Below are positions 13,501 through 26,083 of a stretch of 64,000 bases of DNA, piece by piece. Source of the stretch: Emydura subglobosa (lineage: Eukaryota > Chordata > Testudines > Chelidae). Below the pieces are notes generated by a model. That model was not told the origin of the DNA. It saw only the letters and a list, made by a program, of their open reading frames with translations, and searched no databases. The translations under genes and the position numbers were made by a program. The DNA lies in the NCBI GenBank assembly GCA_007922225.1, contig ML679961.1, positions 76,334,652-76,398,651 on the forward strand, given 5' to 3'. How positions within the stretch are numbered: position 1 is the first letter of the stretch; every line of letters starts with the position of its first letter.

Positions 13501-14429
13501 GCCTATCTCAGAATGGTATTGAGGATAAACACATTAAAAATGGCAAGGTGCTCAGCTACTACAGCAATGGGGGCCATATAAGAACCTTCTATGGATGACT
13601 TTCAGCATTCCCTTTACCTAGGATAGGTCTTAATCTTTCTTCTTAATTGTGTGTGGCCAGCAATCATATCATTTTGTGTTGTGGTCCATCTACCTCTCCT
13701 AAAATAAGCATGGCCAAGCTTGATCCATAGCTAGATACAAGACCTCCTGCCAGGAGTGGGGTTGGTGATATAATAGCTGGGACAGTACTGACCCAATGCC
13801 TGAGGATTTATTTAGAAGGCCCTCTGCTACTTGAGGTGCTGTCTTTCAGAATAGCTGAAATATCTGTATTCATTGTGCTAATTAAAGATCAAAGGGCCCT
13901 TTTGAAGAACAGGGTTGTGACCCAACTGGGCAGCCTAACTCTGACTCTTTCTGATTCACTTCCTGTCTTAAACTGTGTTGTGTAGTGGTCTTATGCATTG
14001 TTAGAAAGCTGATGTATTTCACACCAGGAGTAGCTGAATTTCAAGGAAGTTATCCCTCAAATGTATTAATTTTTTTAAAAATGGAAGCATTTTGGGATGG
14101 GATTTACTAAATAAATATAAATGGATAAAGATCTGAATCCAGTTTCACAAGGAGAAATTTTGTAAAATGTATCCCTAGCACTAGTGGCAATACTGTAGAA
14201 TAACAGTGCTGTTGATTGAGCCCTGTTGTGCTCCCTGTGAATGCAGAATACCCCTCTAACAAAGTAATCTGACTGTCTTTTCTCAAGGTACAAAGAAAGA
14301 TGTTTAGCCAGGAATTTATTTAACATCAAAGCACCTGAGGTTAAAAAAGATCGCTCTCTTAATCCCTCCTGCACAGTGCTACTTCCAAACCAATCAGACA
14401 TGCAATTAAGGCTGACAAGCATAAAGGAA

Positions 14430-14640
14430 GTGAGAATGGTCCTGTGGCTAAAACCCAATACGGGGCCTCAGGAAAACTAGGTTCAATTCCTAACTTTGCT
14501 ACTGATTTCTTTTTGTCGCCTTGGGCAAGTCACTTTACTGCTCTGTGCTTCAGTTTACCCAACTGCAAAATATTAATGCATCTCAACCTCACAGGGAACC
14601 TTAATTGTTTCTAGAGTGCTTTGTCAGATGCTTGGATGGA
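14430..14640 (+). repeat. MIR-like SINE
   Basis: AAAACTAGGTTCAATTCCTA, then CCTTGGGCAAGTCACTTTAC, GCTTCAGTTTACCCAACTGC and CTCACAGGGAACC give the MIR order. Confidence 0.72.
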
Positions 14641-15059
14641 AAGAAGCCTATGGTTGCAAACTGTTATACAACAAGTCACCTACTTTACCAGCACCACATG
14701 TAAGGTCTTATGTTAAATTCTGGTTATTTTCTGGAAAGTGACTATGTAAAAATGGCAGCACCTCCCTTCACAGACCTGGTCCCTCTATAGCTAATTAAAT
14801 ATGTTGCCTTTGCCAGTTTCTACTTATTTTATCCCTGCGGAACAAACTCAGCTCTGTGAGGATGAGTTGGATTCTGTTTTGCCTCATGCATCATCAACAG
14901 ACCTATCAGTGAAGTTCCAGTTGTAGAATCTTTATTATTTATGATGATGCAAGACACAGATCTCTTTCCAGAACACAGGATGAATTTACGAAGTTGGCCA
15001 CTAGAAAAAAATCATCTGATTTGTAAAGTGAAAACACTTCTTCTGAAAGAGAGAAAACT

Positions 15060-15660
15060 AGTTGACTGCCATAGGTGACATACCCTGATGAGGTTGATGA
15101 CAACCCTTGGAGGCAGGTCCATTCTGAAAAGGGGTGGAGGAAATAGCCCAGGGATAGCCACTCACAGTCCAGCTGTGCTTGTGCCTGAGCACCGGTTGGC
15201 GCGTTGCAGCTGGAGCCCCAGGGGCGGAATGCTCTGCCACTGTTAGGGCCTTGGGCTGGGACATGGTAGAGGTGGGACGGCCCATGGTCCCCCTCCCTCC
15301 TTGTCATTCTACTCCTGGGGTGGTAGCCTCATCCCGGCCTGTGAAGCCTCGCTGGTACTCGATCCCTTTGCCTATGAGCCCTAGACTGAGTTAGTGCTCG
15401 CCCTGCCCTGTCAAGGGCTCTAGACGCCTGAAGGGACTGCATGGCTACCGACCGGACCAGCCCCCTAACTATTGGTTGTCCCACCCTGCCGAAAAGGCCA
15501 GGCACCTAGACTGATGCAAGCTAGCCCCTGCATTTGTCTCCGGAGACTCTCGTTATTGTGTGTAGTGAAGTGGTATGGCCTCCCTCCGAGGGTCGACCCC
15601 ACTCTGGTACAAATCCAGACTTCAAAGCCCTTTCCAAACATTAATAGACTTTCTCTCAGA
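15060..15660. repeat. CpG-containing GC-rich block, unclassified
   Basis: This 600-bp block has far more CpG than its surroundings (GTTGGCGCGTTGCAGC, CATCCCGGCC, GACCGGACC, CTCCGAGGGTCGACC). No frame resembles a known protein on either strand and no terminal repeats were found. It may be a leader or LTR piece of a young retroelement, or a small CpG island. Confidence 0.35.
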
Positions 15661-18600
15661 GAACCTCAATGGTGGGTGAGTGCTGTTGTAACTATTTGAC
15701 AGCTGAAGCTGAGAGATTAAGTTTCTTTATCCCACAGAAAGTCCACTGCAGAGCAGAAAATAAAACACAGGTGTCCTGATTCCTACTTCCTTTCACCAGT
15801 CCCTATACCATACATTGAGCCACTCCACATGATGGTCCAAACTCCAAAGGATCCTGATAGCTCAGTGAACTGCCAGGGAAAAGAGCTCAGGTGGTGAGTG
15901 AATCTCTGCTCCTCTGGGGTTTGGAAGGGATTATTACAGCAATTTTCAGTGCTGGGTCTAGGAGCTTTTTGCTGCTTTCTGCAACGAGGCCAATGGGCCC
16001 TATTCACAACTCCCTTCACTCACATGGAATGACATTTGCCCTTGTGCAGAAGGCCAACATTGCCCTATGCATCACTTCAAACTTGCTTTTTGGAGGGTTT
16101 AGGTTGCATGTAAGTAGCACATAGTCCTTGTGCTGTCCCTATGCTTGGGGGTGAACTTTGTCCATAATTGCTAAACATTTTCCCATCCTCAGTGACTGCC
16201 TGTTCTGCCTCTCTGGCAGAGCCAGCCCTGAAGACCTAGGGTGACAAACTAGCTCCCCTGAAGTTGATTGGCAAAATCAATAGAGCCAGGATCTTCTGTC
16301 TCTATGACTGTAAAGCAGCCACACAATCCAGGAGGGAGTTAACTGCTCTTCCAGTTAGTCATCCACAATAAATTGGGAATCTCATCAACTAGTCCCCACT
16401 CTGAGTCTGAGGTGGTACCTGGGAGAGGTGAACATGTCCTTGGAATAAGTTAGTGGAGGCTTGAAGACACCCAATGATCCTGTGCAACTCTCCCTCTTAA
16501 AGGCACCCATAGCCAAAAGCTCTGTGGTCCATGGTCGCCCATCTTTCCAACCCCTAGAAAAATAAAGGATGCCTTTACAGGAAGAGGCAAAAGCATGCAG
16601 AGGTGCGTGGCAATGAAGAGGTTACTTTTCTGGCTCTCTGAATTTCAGGGATTAAGAAACAGACTCCAACTCTTTAAAGTTTCATCTTTCACTTAGTGCC
16701 AAATTTGGAGGGATTAAGCGATTATCTCACTCATTTGTTCACACTTTACTCTAGAGTTTCTCATCTGACAATCACATTGACCTATGTAAAGCTGAGAGTA
16801 GGTGAGCGGTGGTTCAGCTGAGAGCCTGGGGTTCTGTTACAGCTTTTCAGGTTGCTTCCCACAGCCTCAGAAGAATATTCAGGTGGGAAAAAAATGAGCA
16901 TGGACAACAAGTGGGTTTGGTCACATGCATACCTGCTGGTTTTGGCTCTTGCAGACTGTGGCATTGAGCCCAAATGCTCATGAGCTAATAGTTGGAGCAA
17001 TACTAGTTAAAGTTCGGGAACTTATTCAAGGTCTAAATACCTCAGCAAACTTTGGTAGATCACCGTGGTTTGAGTGACCCTTGTATTGTGTAATGCATGG
17101 GAGGGAGGCTTGTTGGCGCAGGCAGACAGTGTTAACATTCGCAGTGTGTTTTTAAAGGGTCAGATCCCATGCTTCTGAGACACATTCTTCAGGAGCTGAG
17201 CTTTCCACTTCTCATTGAGGGTGTCAGAAAGAAAACTGACCTGCATAGATAGCACTGGTGCTGAGGCAGAGCTCAGTACCAACCACAGAACAAACTGGCC
17301 AAATTCTGTCTCACACCAGCATAAATCCAGAGTGACTCCATTGATTTAAATGGTGTCACTCACGATTTACACAGCGTAAATGAGAGCAGAATTTGTGCAC
17401 TTTGGGGTGGGGTCTCTGGTCCACTCTGTTCCCTCTGTGTTACCCAGGCAGTGCAAGGGGAGAAAAGGCTGGCCACAATCCCTGGCTAGGCAATCCTCTG
17501 GTATGAGAGAATCCGCAGGGGGCGTGGAGCTGGCTACTATACCATCCTCCCTGCAGCCCCCAGCACAAGGGCATGACTGGAGTGCAATTCATTCTGGCAA
17601 TCCCCAGGTGGTGAATAGTTCCTTTATGGGCTGGTACATGTTAAATCAGCCCCATAGCTGATTTAATCTGCACTCAGGGCTGGGCCTGGGTAGATAATCA
17701 CAAACCAGAAATTGGTCCCTATCAAACCCTCTCCCGCTCTTTGCAAACAGTGGAAACTGAGCACAATAGAGAATATGGCCCATTGTGTCTGATCATGGCT
17801 TAAAACAAAAGAGCATACCATTTCTTTCCATCTACATGAATCTTGATATTTTAGCTGGAAGTCCTCATTTCTTTTTCTCATTCCTCTTTACAACTTTCTT
17901 TTCCCCTTTTGTTATACCTATTATATTCCTGAGAAAGGAGATCTTTCTCAAGAGCAAAGACAGAAAGGAGACTTCTAGTGATCCAAATGGTTGTTTAGCT
18001 ATTTTCTGAGCATTTACAACACTGCAATAGTAGTAACTCGTGTTTGAAGTACCTGAGTTTATAGTCACTGTAAATTCTCTCAAGCTCTGTAACTGTGTCT
18101 ATTGACTTAGACTGAGTCATGTAAATGTAGATTGTAGCTATGGTAGATGCTAGTTATTCGCGATCCTGATAAATACAATTGTCAGTTATTAGCAACACTT
18201 TCCTCGGAACCAATCCCATCTTATTGACTTTAATGTTAACAGAATTTGGATATTAGCAACTCTCATGCTGCTTATTGACAACTTCCTTAGGCAAAAGGTT
18301 CCACTTGTAATGAATTTGCTGGCTAAAAGTCTGAGGTAGGATATGAATGTGCATGCACATCTCTGCGGCATTCATAACACTAAATACTGTGCTGTGCATT
18401 TCTGCTATGTCATGGCTTCCAACCATATGGCCCTGTCTCTCAGCAATAAAGTTCAGGTCCCAGAGGTACTACATGAGCCCTGTACTAAACAAATGCAAGT
18501 AGCTGAGACGTTTGGTGTTGCAACCTGTTTTGCACATTCTAAAAAAATAGTGATGGCATTTTGAAGGACTATGACATCTGCACAAACCTAGGCTGCCAGT

Positions 18601-18919
18601 GGAAAGAAGGCAGATGTTTGGAGAAGCCTTGTTAGACAAATGGTGTTTTTAAAACTGTGCGCTGTCTTACACGTGACATACTTGGAGCCTTCATTGTAAC
18701 TATAATGACAAATTTTTGTTTGCTTATTGGAAGGACAAGTGCAGTACATGCACTAGAAAACGGGAGGCCTTTCATTTATCCATAACTTCAGGAAAATGGC
18801 AACCAAGAAATAGTTAATAACCAGCATCTATTGTATACAAAAAACAAAGGGAAATTGAGGAGGGGGGAGAGTTACAGCCATCTTAAGAAGGTGTCATCTC
18901 TTTAAGAGATGTCTTCAGA
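15661..18919. other. Gene-free stretch
   Basis: There is only a short dispersed repeat at about 17297-17395 (CATAAATCCAGAGTGACTCC and its near-inverted partner). Similar words recur near 20690 and 47640. No exon was recognised. Confidence 0.45.
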
Positions 18920-19260
18920 GTGAAGTTGGCCTATACAGATGAGCTCATAAAAGGAAATATTTCTCTATGCAAGGTATAGTCAAGCTGTGGAATTCACTGC
19001 TATGAGAGGTTCTTGCCAAGACAAGTGAGGCAGCAAGATTTAAAGACTGCACTAGCATAAATAATCTTTTACAGTAATGCAAACCTAAGATAATGATATG
19101 GGTACTCAAATCTCACACTTCATGGCATCAGCTCATCTCCTGCAGGGGTCAAGAAGGAACTCTTCCCCATGTGAGCAGCATTTCATAATTGGCCAAGTGC
19201 CTTCTGGGGGATTTCCCTTCCTCTGAAGCCTCAGGGATACAATGCTAGTTCTACCTCTGG
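18920..19260 (+). mobile_element. Old CR1/L3-like 3' end
   Basis: The stretch GGAAATATTTCTCTATGCAA, then AGTCAAGCTGTGGAATTCAC, followed downstream by GGGTCAAGAAGGAACTCTTC, follows the order of conserved words in CR1/L3 3' ends (first the 'aactcactgcc' region, later the 'ggtcaggaaggaatttttcc' region). It is well diverged and has no frame. Confidence 0.6.
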
Positions 19261-19419
19261 TCTGCTATGCTATGGTGGCTGCTGTGGAAATATATAGAAA
19301 AGCTTTGTGCTGCATCAGCCCATCTGTTTTCTCATAGAAGACAGCACAGAACACACTTCACAGTATTTGTCTGGGATGACTGTGTCCATGAAAAATATAA
19401 TATTTTACACTCTCAAACC

Positions 19420-19590
19420 ACCTACCATCCAAAGGTCTCAAAGTGCTACTCAGACATTAACAAACTCAGCTTCTCCAGGCCCATTTGAAGCATGGAAGTA
19501 TTATTGACTCCACTGTACATTGGAGTAAAAGGAAAAATTTGGTTAAGTAACCCAAGATCACACCGGAATCTGGTGCAGCCAAGGAGGGGA
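19420..19590 (-). repeat. MIR-like SINE, antisense
   Basis: TTGGTTAAGTAACCCAAGAT followed by CACACCGGAATCTGG is the complement-side pattern of a MIR core, preceded by AAGGTCTCAAAGTGCTAC. It lies next to a sense MIR-like copy at about 19700-19860. Confidence 0.5.
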
Positions 19591-19699
19591 CCTAAGCTTT
19601 CTTTCCTCATTGCCTACACATTTATTAGCTTATCTCAAAAGATAGCCTTATGCTCTATTTCCAGCTACTGGGGGGCAATGCGGGGGGAGTGGGGGGCAG

Positions 19700-19860
19700 C
19701 AGTGTAAGCTAGTGGTTGGAACAGGGGAGCAATAGAACTCCCAGATTTTATTGCTAGCTCTCCCTTGCCCCTGACTTGCTGGGTGCCCTTAGGCAAGTCA
19801 ACTGACCTCTCTGTGACTTGCTTTCCCAAGCTGTAAAACTGGGCCCTAATAATACTCAGA
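19700..19860 (+). repeat. MIR-like SINE
   Basis: GTAAGCTAGTGGTTGGAACA, CTTAGGCAAGTCAACTGACC and GCTGTAAAACTGGGCCC follow the MIR order. Confidence 0.65.
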
Positions 19861-22800
19861 CACCTGAGTTCATTAACCAGCTGAAAGACGTTAGAGTGCA
19901 ACCATTGCACAGCATGGGATTGCATATAACTGTGAAATTAGGCTACTTCAGACTGCTATATAGACTATTGTTATCTAACCCCTCCAAACTGACGTTGATA
20001 GGGGAATTCCCACCCTATTTCGGAAGGTTGGAGATGCACCCTGGGTTTTCTTTTTTTCAAAAACCAGAATATTGTGTAAGGTGTGACTCTACAGTGCACT
20101 AGCTTGCTGCACAGTAACGTCCTATGTAGACTCTGCTTGCAGCGCACTGGAAGTTCATAGATCACTTTGACGTACTCCTGTTTGAAATTGTGTATCCGTT
20201 TGTCTGTGCATCCCAAGCTTTAGCACATATAGAACCTCAGATTTGTCTGAATAGACCGCATTTGTACATGTTCTCCAGAGGGGTCTGATCCTGATTATAC
20301 ATCAGTTTAACTATGTTAGCTAGCTTTGATCCCGTAGTGCGCCTGATCTCTGGTCTGGTATAGGGGAGACAGGAAGGTGTCAGGGAGCCTGCCAAAGCTC
20401 TATGATTCTTAACCACACAATCTGGTGCAAATTAAAGTTGTATGACAACAAGTTTAATTTATGCCACTGATGTAAGGGCTCTTAGGGACTGCACACCTTT
20501 GGAAATCCAAGCATAATAAAGCCTTTCTCACCTATGCCCCACCTGTGTCGGTCACTCCCCTTATGCCAGGAGCAAAGTGGTTCCAATGTAAGGAAACTCT
20601 TCAGTGGGAACTGGTGCTGTTTTAGGATCACTATGCACCAGGTAAACATGAGCAGCACAACGTAAACTTGGGAGAATCCAATCCCATTGACTCTAGTGGG
20701 GTCACTCCTGATTTACAGGCTTGTAAATGCAATTAGAATCAGGTCCTAGGTGTGTACCTAATTTCCAAATGCAATATGGACAGATCTGATCTTTTGCATG
20801 TTCAAAAAAAGTTGGACACACAACAGTACAAATTTCTGAGACCTATTTGAAGCCCCTTTGCGAGCCTGATGTTTAACATACAGACCTGTAGATCCCTAGA
20901 GATGATTTTCCAGGCTGTTGAAAGTGCCTGCCATTTGCCTCTGAGTCCTTGAGCGCAGGAAAGGCATTGAACAGAAATATGCAAATACAGGATGATCATC
21001 ACAATGATAATCAAGAATGACAGCAAGTGGTAGTGATGTGTCAGTAGTTCTCTGGCACCACCCTATTTAAAAACATCCTCCTTGCTCTGTAGGACATTAA
21101 TGAAGTGATATGTTGGTTTCCAGGGAGAGCTGGTAAGAATTCAGAGCTGTTGTCAGCCTTGTTTAAACATGTTGTTATTCTCATTATCTCTCATAGACTG
21201 TCTCTGTTTAGTAGTCTCATCCCTGTTTGGGATTTGATGACTGAGAAAAGAATATGCAGGAGTTCTATGTTTTCAGGACAGTATTTAACTCCTGGGAGTT
21301 AATGAAAATTTGTCGCTTGGATTTGTTTTTAATCTGTACAATTGATTTGATTAATTGAATCACTGGTAGGATTATTAATCAGCTGATGGTTAAGGAGAAG
21401 ATGCTGAGATCTGGAGCTGTTTTAGACATTCATGCAAATGAGGAACAAATCTCCGATTCTGGTCTTACACTGGTCTGTAGCTCCACTGGGTCTGTTTCTC
21501 CACAGCTATGTGCCTTGTGAAGCCATGGGGCTGCTCTCATTTGCTCCTGCAGATGACAGCTCCTAAAGAGTCACTCCTTCAATTTCCTCCAGGCCTGTGC
21601 CATTCCTACCCCAGCTAAGCATTGGTGCAAAGGAATTTCGGAGAGCCCCAGGATCTGTTCCTGCAGCTATACTGTGTTTCCTCTCCTATCCCTAGAACAA
21701 ATTCATCCACAGACTAAAATGTCCAAGCACTAAAGCTGTGCAAATCCAAGTGCACTAAAAATCCAAGACTTAATACCTCAACAGTAGTAGCTGAGAATAT
21801 TTAACCATGTCGATTTTGTGGCCATTGCTATTTATAGACTGTAGAAAAACAGTTCCTATGAAAGGGGTGGTGGTTGTGTTCTTGTGCTAGGCATGTGTGT
21901 GTGCATGGAATGTGTGTGTTATTCATGTTAAACCTGTTGGTGGTTTTTACTCCAGTATTTCATAGTTCAGTGCAGCATCATGGGAGGACTTTCCTGTAAG
22001 TGATGCGGGTTGAACTAGCTCAAAGCCAGGTTTGGTTAAATGTAGTGTTCATCCCAAAGAAACTCCCTGCTAGATCCTCAGGCCAGCCCTGGGCAAAGTG
22101 GTGCGATCCTGGTGGGCAGGAGAGGAGAGGACATCTTTCCCACCTAAGTGATATGGCCAGCTCTGAAGAAGCTCACCCAATGTATATGTTAATTACAAAT
22201 CCATACTGAAGTAATATTGCTTATTTTTATTCTCCTTTGCTTTTACTAATTGTTTAACTGATAATCATGTTAAATAATCCTACGGCTTCAGCACCATTTG
22301 AAATGGGTATAGGGACGCTGGTCCTTCCTTTTACCATAACTAGTTCCATGCAAATACACTCCTATGAAAAAGATACTAAAATTAGTCTTGCATAACTAAT
22401 CTAAGGAAGAAGAAAAACATGCAGCAGGTCAGGAAGCCCTCAGTCAAATATAGCTTAGGGCCTAGTCACTGACACTTGGCAATTGTTTAGTGTTCAGATT
22501 GCAAAACACCAATTGTTTTTGCTACAAATAATTTAAGGCTCATTGGAAGCAGTTGCTCTGTGAGACTTGGCCCAAGGCAGAGACAAAAGCTTTCAGATCT
22601 CTGTGGTGTACAGGAAGTTGCCCAATTGCACCATTCGTTGTGATGGTGCAGCCATATTGTACTTTTTGCCTATTCACATCTGCTGACTAGTATGGAATGA
22701 GGGAAATAGTTACTCTGGGTTTTGTATGGCTGTAGCTGACAGAAAAACCTAGTCTAGTACAGTATCCATTATCACTGTTGCTTCACCACCACACTTTCCA

Positions 22801-24171
22801 GCCTACATAATGTACCTCACTACTTCCTTGGAGCCACTCAGATGACTGCAATAGATAAAAAATAATAATGGGTCATAAACTGAGAGAATATCAGATGAAC
22901 CTGGTTTAACAGACTGTGAACAAAGTTAGTTTTGGTCAGTTGAAATCTGAGCTGTTTGAATCAGAAATAATCCAGTGTGTGAATTGTCAGTATCCATTTG
23001 TACTTACCTGTATCATATAAGTAATCCTGCTGACTTGAGCACAAAGCTTTATTGGTGGTGGGTTCTTTAAAAAAAAGATGATGCTGTGGGTTAATGCATT
23101 AAAAGATTCTTTCCTCTAGTTTTGAGACTCCAATCAGTCTTGTCACAATCAACATGGACTTTATATCAATTTCTACCAACTAAGGATCTGGCCTTCAGCT
23201 TTTTACTCAGTCCTTTCTCTGGCAAAGATCCCATTATAGATGGATTTCTCAGCTAATGTCAGGTGTTTTTGCATGAGTAAAGACAGACTAAAACATGAAG
23301 AAAAACATCGGGATTTGGCCCCATGACAGGAGTGATTTTTGAGTTGGCTTATCCACAAAGCTCTGAGCACTAAGGTCCAGCCACAAGGATGTGCATAATG
23401 GAGTTTACATAGCACCTATTATTGCTGCTTCTGTGTGCCTAGTAATAACAAATGTGGTCTGCTCCTGATCTGAGGCGCAGAAATAATTCTACAAAATTGC
23501 CTGCTAAGTGAGAGGTTTCATCCACCTTTTTTGTGACTAGAGATTTCTTAAACAAATTTGAGTTCCATTTCTGAGACCTTTCAGGCCTGTATCAGTCAGG
23601 TTCTGTTACACGGCCTGTCAAATCCATTCTGTTAGGTACCACAACTATCATTCCTTATTCATACAATCTTGGAGGTTTTCGAGGTTAATGAGAATTTCTT
23701 ATTGAAAGGGTCTCTTCCCAAAACCCTTATGCTGTCCCACCAGTTCAAGCAACCTGCTGAATTATGGGAGGTGACTGGCTATTCCACGAACTAATTTGTA
23801 GTCATTTTGCAGGATTTTTAAGCTATTTTTAAGGATTTGGAGCTAGACGTAGGCACGTGTACATTACAGGTTTCCAGAGTGCCTATTTCTGATGGTGTTT
23901 TCACTGTTGTATGCATTTTGGGTTTTCCCATTAAAATGAGCAAACACTTCCAAAAAACAAGCAAGTTTGCACCAGCCATTCTGCTTTCTTTAATTGTGAA
24001 AGAACAGTACAAGGATGGATGGAGGCAAAGAAGGAAATAAAATGGGGAGGGGGCGCGGAAGAGTATGGTAAGTAGAGAGGCAAAGAAAGAAATGGGGGTG
24101 GGGAGAGTGTGACACAGAACATGCTGGATGAGGACAGAAAAAGAGAAGCAGGAAGGTCCAGAGAGGGAAGG
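19861..24171. other. Gene-free stretch
   Basis: No coding exon or clear transposon was recognised, apart from the GTCACTCCTGATTTACAGGC repeat copy near 20700. Confidence 0.45.
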
Positions 24172-24670
24172 ATGATTCAGAGATTAGGGCGCTGACCCGG
24201 GACTTGGGAACCCTCAGTTCAAGTCCTGTCTTTGTTCTGCCAGACTTTGTTTGACAAGCCACTTTGACTATGTCTACACTTGGAGCTGGGGTGGGTGACT
24301 GCAGCTCAAGGAGACAGACCCATGCTAGCTCTGATCAGCTAACGTGCTAAAAATAGTGTAGCCACAACAGAGTGGGTGGCAGGACAGACTAGCAGCTCTG
24401 AGTATGTACCTGTCTGAGACCATAGGCATGTACTCAGGGTGGCTAGCCTGTTGCACTGCAGAACCACACTCTCTATTTTTAGCATGCTAGATCTCAGAGC
24501 TAGCACAAGTCCATCTCCTCAAACTGAAAATCATCCCACCAGCTCCAAGTGTAGATGTACCCTTAGTCTCTCTGCGCTTCCATTCCCATCTGTGAAATGG
24601 GACTAATAGCACTTCCTTACCACACAGAGGTGTAGGGAGGCTAAATGCAATATGAGTGTGAGCCATTCAA
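24172..24670 (+). repeat. MIR-like SINE, interrupted
   Basis: The left half (24172-24265) has TTGGGAACCCTCAGTTCAAG and ends GACAAGCCAC. The right half (from 24563) resumes with TTAGTCTCTCTGCGCTTCCA and CATCTGTGAAATGGGAC, the core and 3' region of MIR-family SINEs. The MITE at 24266-24562 sits between them. Confidence 0.7.
24266..24562. mobile_element. Harbinger-like MITE inserted in a MIR
   Basis: A 297-bp element with inverted ends (GACTATGTCTACACTTGGAG at the left, complement GGGTACATCTACACTTGGAG at the right). The flanking triplets are TTT and TTA, as expected from a TTA target with one change. The MIR-like sequence on either side rejoins when the element is removed, which fixes the limits. 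The interior has a second pair of inverted words around CTATTTTTAGCATGCTAG. Confidence 0.75.
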
Positions 24671-25469
24671 ATACTACACTAATGAAGGTCATATAAGTGC
24701 CTTAAATATAGGAAAGGAAAACAGCATGAAAGAAAAGCAGAAGCCTGACTGAAAGTGGTGGTGCAAGCTTGTACTGATATGTTTTTCTTCTTATTGGAGG
24801 CTTGCAGGGTAGCCCATTTTGTACAATCCTCTGCTAACCTCTCTATAGCTGAATCGGCCTTTTGACCTACCCAGGATACAGTATCATCCATCCTGTTCTT
24901 TTTCTGCCGTCAGCTTTCCCTTCCAGTGGCTGTAAACATCTGAACCTCTTAAAATATGCCCTGAAAATTGAATCTTTTAATAAAATCTCTGACTGATACA
25001 TTCTTTACACCTAACGCTACTTTCATTTCTCACTGAATGACAACACCAATGATATGGCCTTTTGGAGTCAGAAAACGTTAATTCAAACCAAATCCAAGGA
25101 AGGTAAAGAACAAGATTGGCATTTTCAATATGAGGAAAATAAGTCTCCTAGGGGAAACAGGAGAGATTTGACATGGCATATGTGCTTAAATCTTTAGCTC
25201 AGCCTTGTGTGCACACAGTGCCAAGAGAGAAACAATAAGACTGGAGTTCTGATGCACTAAAGTATGTTGATCCAGCTTGGTCTAAATTTTAACTAATTTC
25301 AAGTACACTATGATTATCACTTATGTTGGCTCTGCTCATCTTTGTCCAGTTCTTCCTCTACTGTCAATGGCCCTGTTCTGTAACTCCTGATAACAAAGCC
25401 TTTCATTTTGAAGGATCCCAAAACACTTTACAATCATTCATCCACCACAAAAATGCAGCTATTTTTGTT

Positions 25470-25685
25470 GGGAGGCAGCATGCTATAGTGGATAGGGAAT
25501 GGCCTGGAGTCAAGTGATCAGGGCTGTATTCACAATGAATCTACAGTTGAATGCAGGCAAGTCATTTCATCTCTTGGTTCCTCAGCTTCTCCATCTATGA
25601 AATGGGGACAATGCTACTTAACTTCTGTACTTTTTGAGGCTTATGAATGAAATGTGATAGCCCTTTTAAGTGCCAAGGTTTTGAA
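25470..25685 (+). repeat. MIR-like SINE
   Basis: GGCAGCATGCTATAGTGGAT, TGGCCTGGAGTCAAGTGATC, GGCAAGTCATTTCATCTCTT and TCTATGAAATGGGGACAATG are the consecutive MIR words. It ends 150 bases before the candidate ELF5 promoter. Confidence 0.75.
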
Positions 25686-25903
25686 AGAGAGCCTAGCAGA
25701 AAAGTTTCCCACATCGAAGCACCTACAAAGATCTGGCTTTTTAATGTGGCCCAAGAGTCACAGTTACTTAAGTCAACAACTTTAATAGGAGAATAAACAA
25801 TACAGGATAAAGGTAAATGTTCTGCACTTAAGAAAGCTTCTCGTCCCTTCCCTCAGTTGTGTCACGGTCTGTATTATCACCGTCGTCAAAGGAGGTGGGT
25901 GTG

Positions 25904-26083
25904 TATAAGAACCTGAAAAACCAAACGAACCTGTCTGTGAGGAGTTCCATATAGCAAAGCACTGCAGGTGGCTTTATTTCCACAGTGTTGTGCTTTGCTG
26001 CAGGAAAGCCACCTCCTTCTCTTTGCTTCTGAGATCTCCTTTTGGACCTAAACATTGCGACGGGAATAAGCATCCATCTGCAC
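25904..26083 (+). promoter_or_regulatory. Candidate promoter and non-coding first exon of ELF5
   Basis: A TATAAG box at 25904-25909 follows a GGAGGTGGGTG tract. About 30 bases downstream an exon-like segment begins and ends at 26083 in a good donor (CAC|GTAAGC). The stretch 25840-26085 holds several CpG dinucleotides (CGTCGTC, GCGACGG), while the surrounding DNA has few. It is on the ELF5 strand, 4 kb before the first coding exon. Spliced to 30169 it would give a non-coding leader, because the frame upstream of the start Met is closed by TAA. This is inference from position and signals; a chance splice donor is the main alternative. Confidence 0.28.

Noticed and set aside
14075..14458. 127-codon - strand frame
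   Set aside because: It starts beside a MIR-like SINE and has no domain, splice sites or protein-like composition; a chance frame.
25828..26073. 81-codon - strand frame (ends TSFDDGDNTDRDTTEG)
   Set aside because: It overlaps the candidate ELF5 first exon on the opposite strand and has no recognised domain. Its acidic end simply mirrors the CGTCGTC-type CpG stretch.
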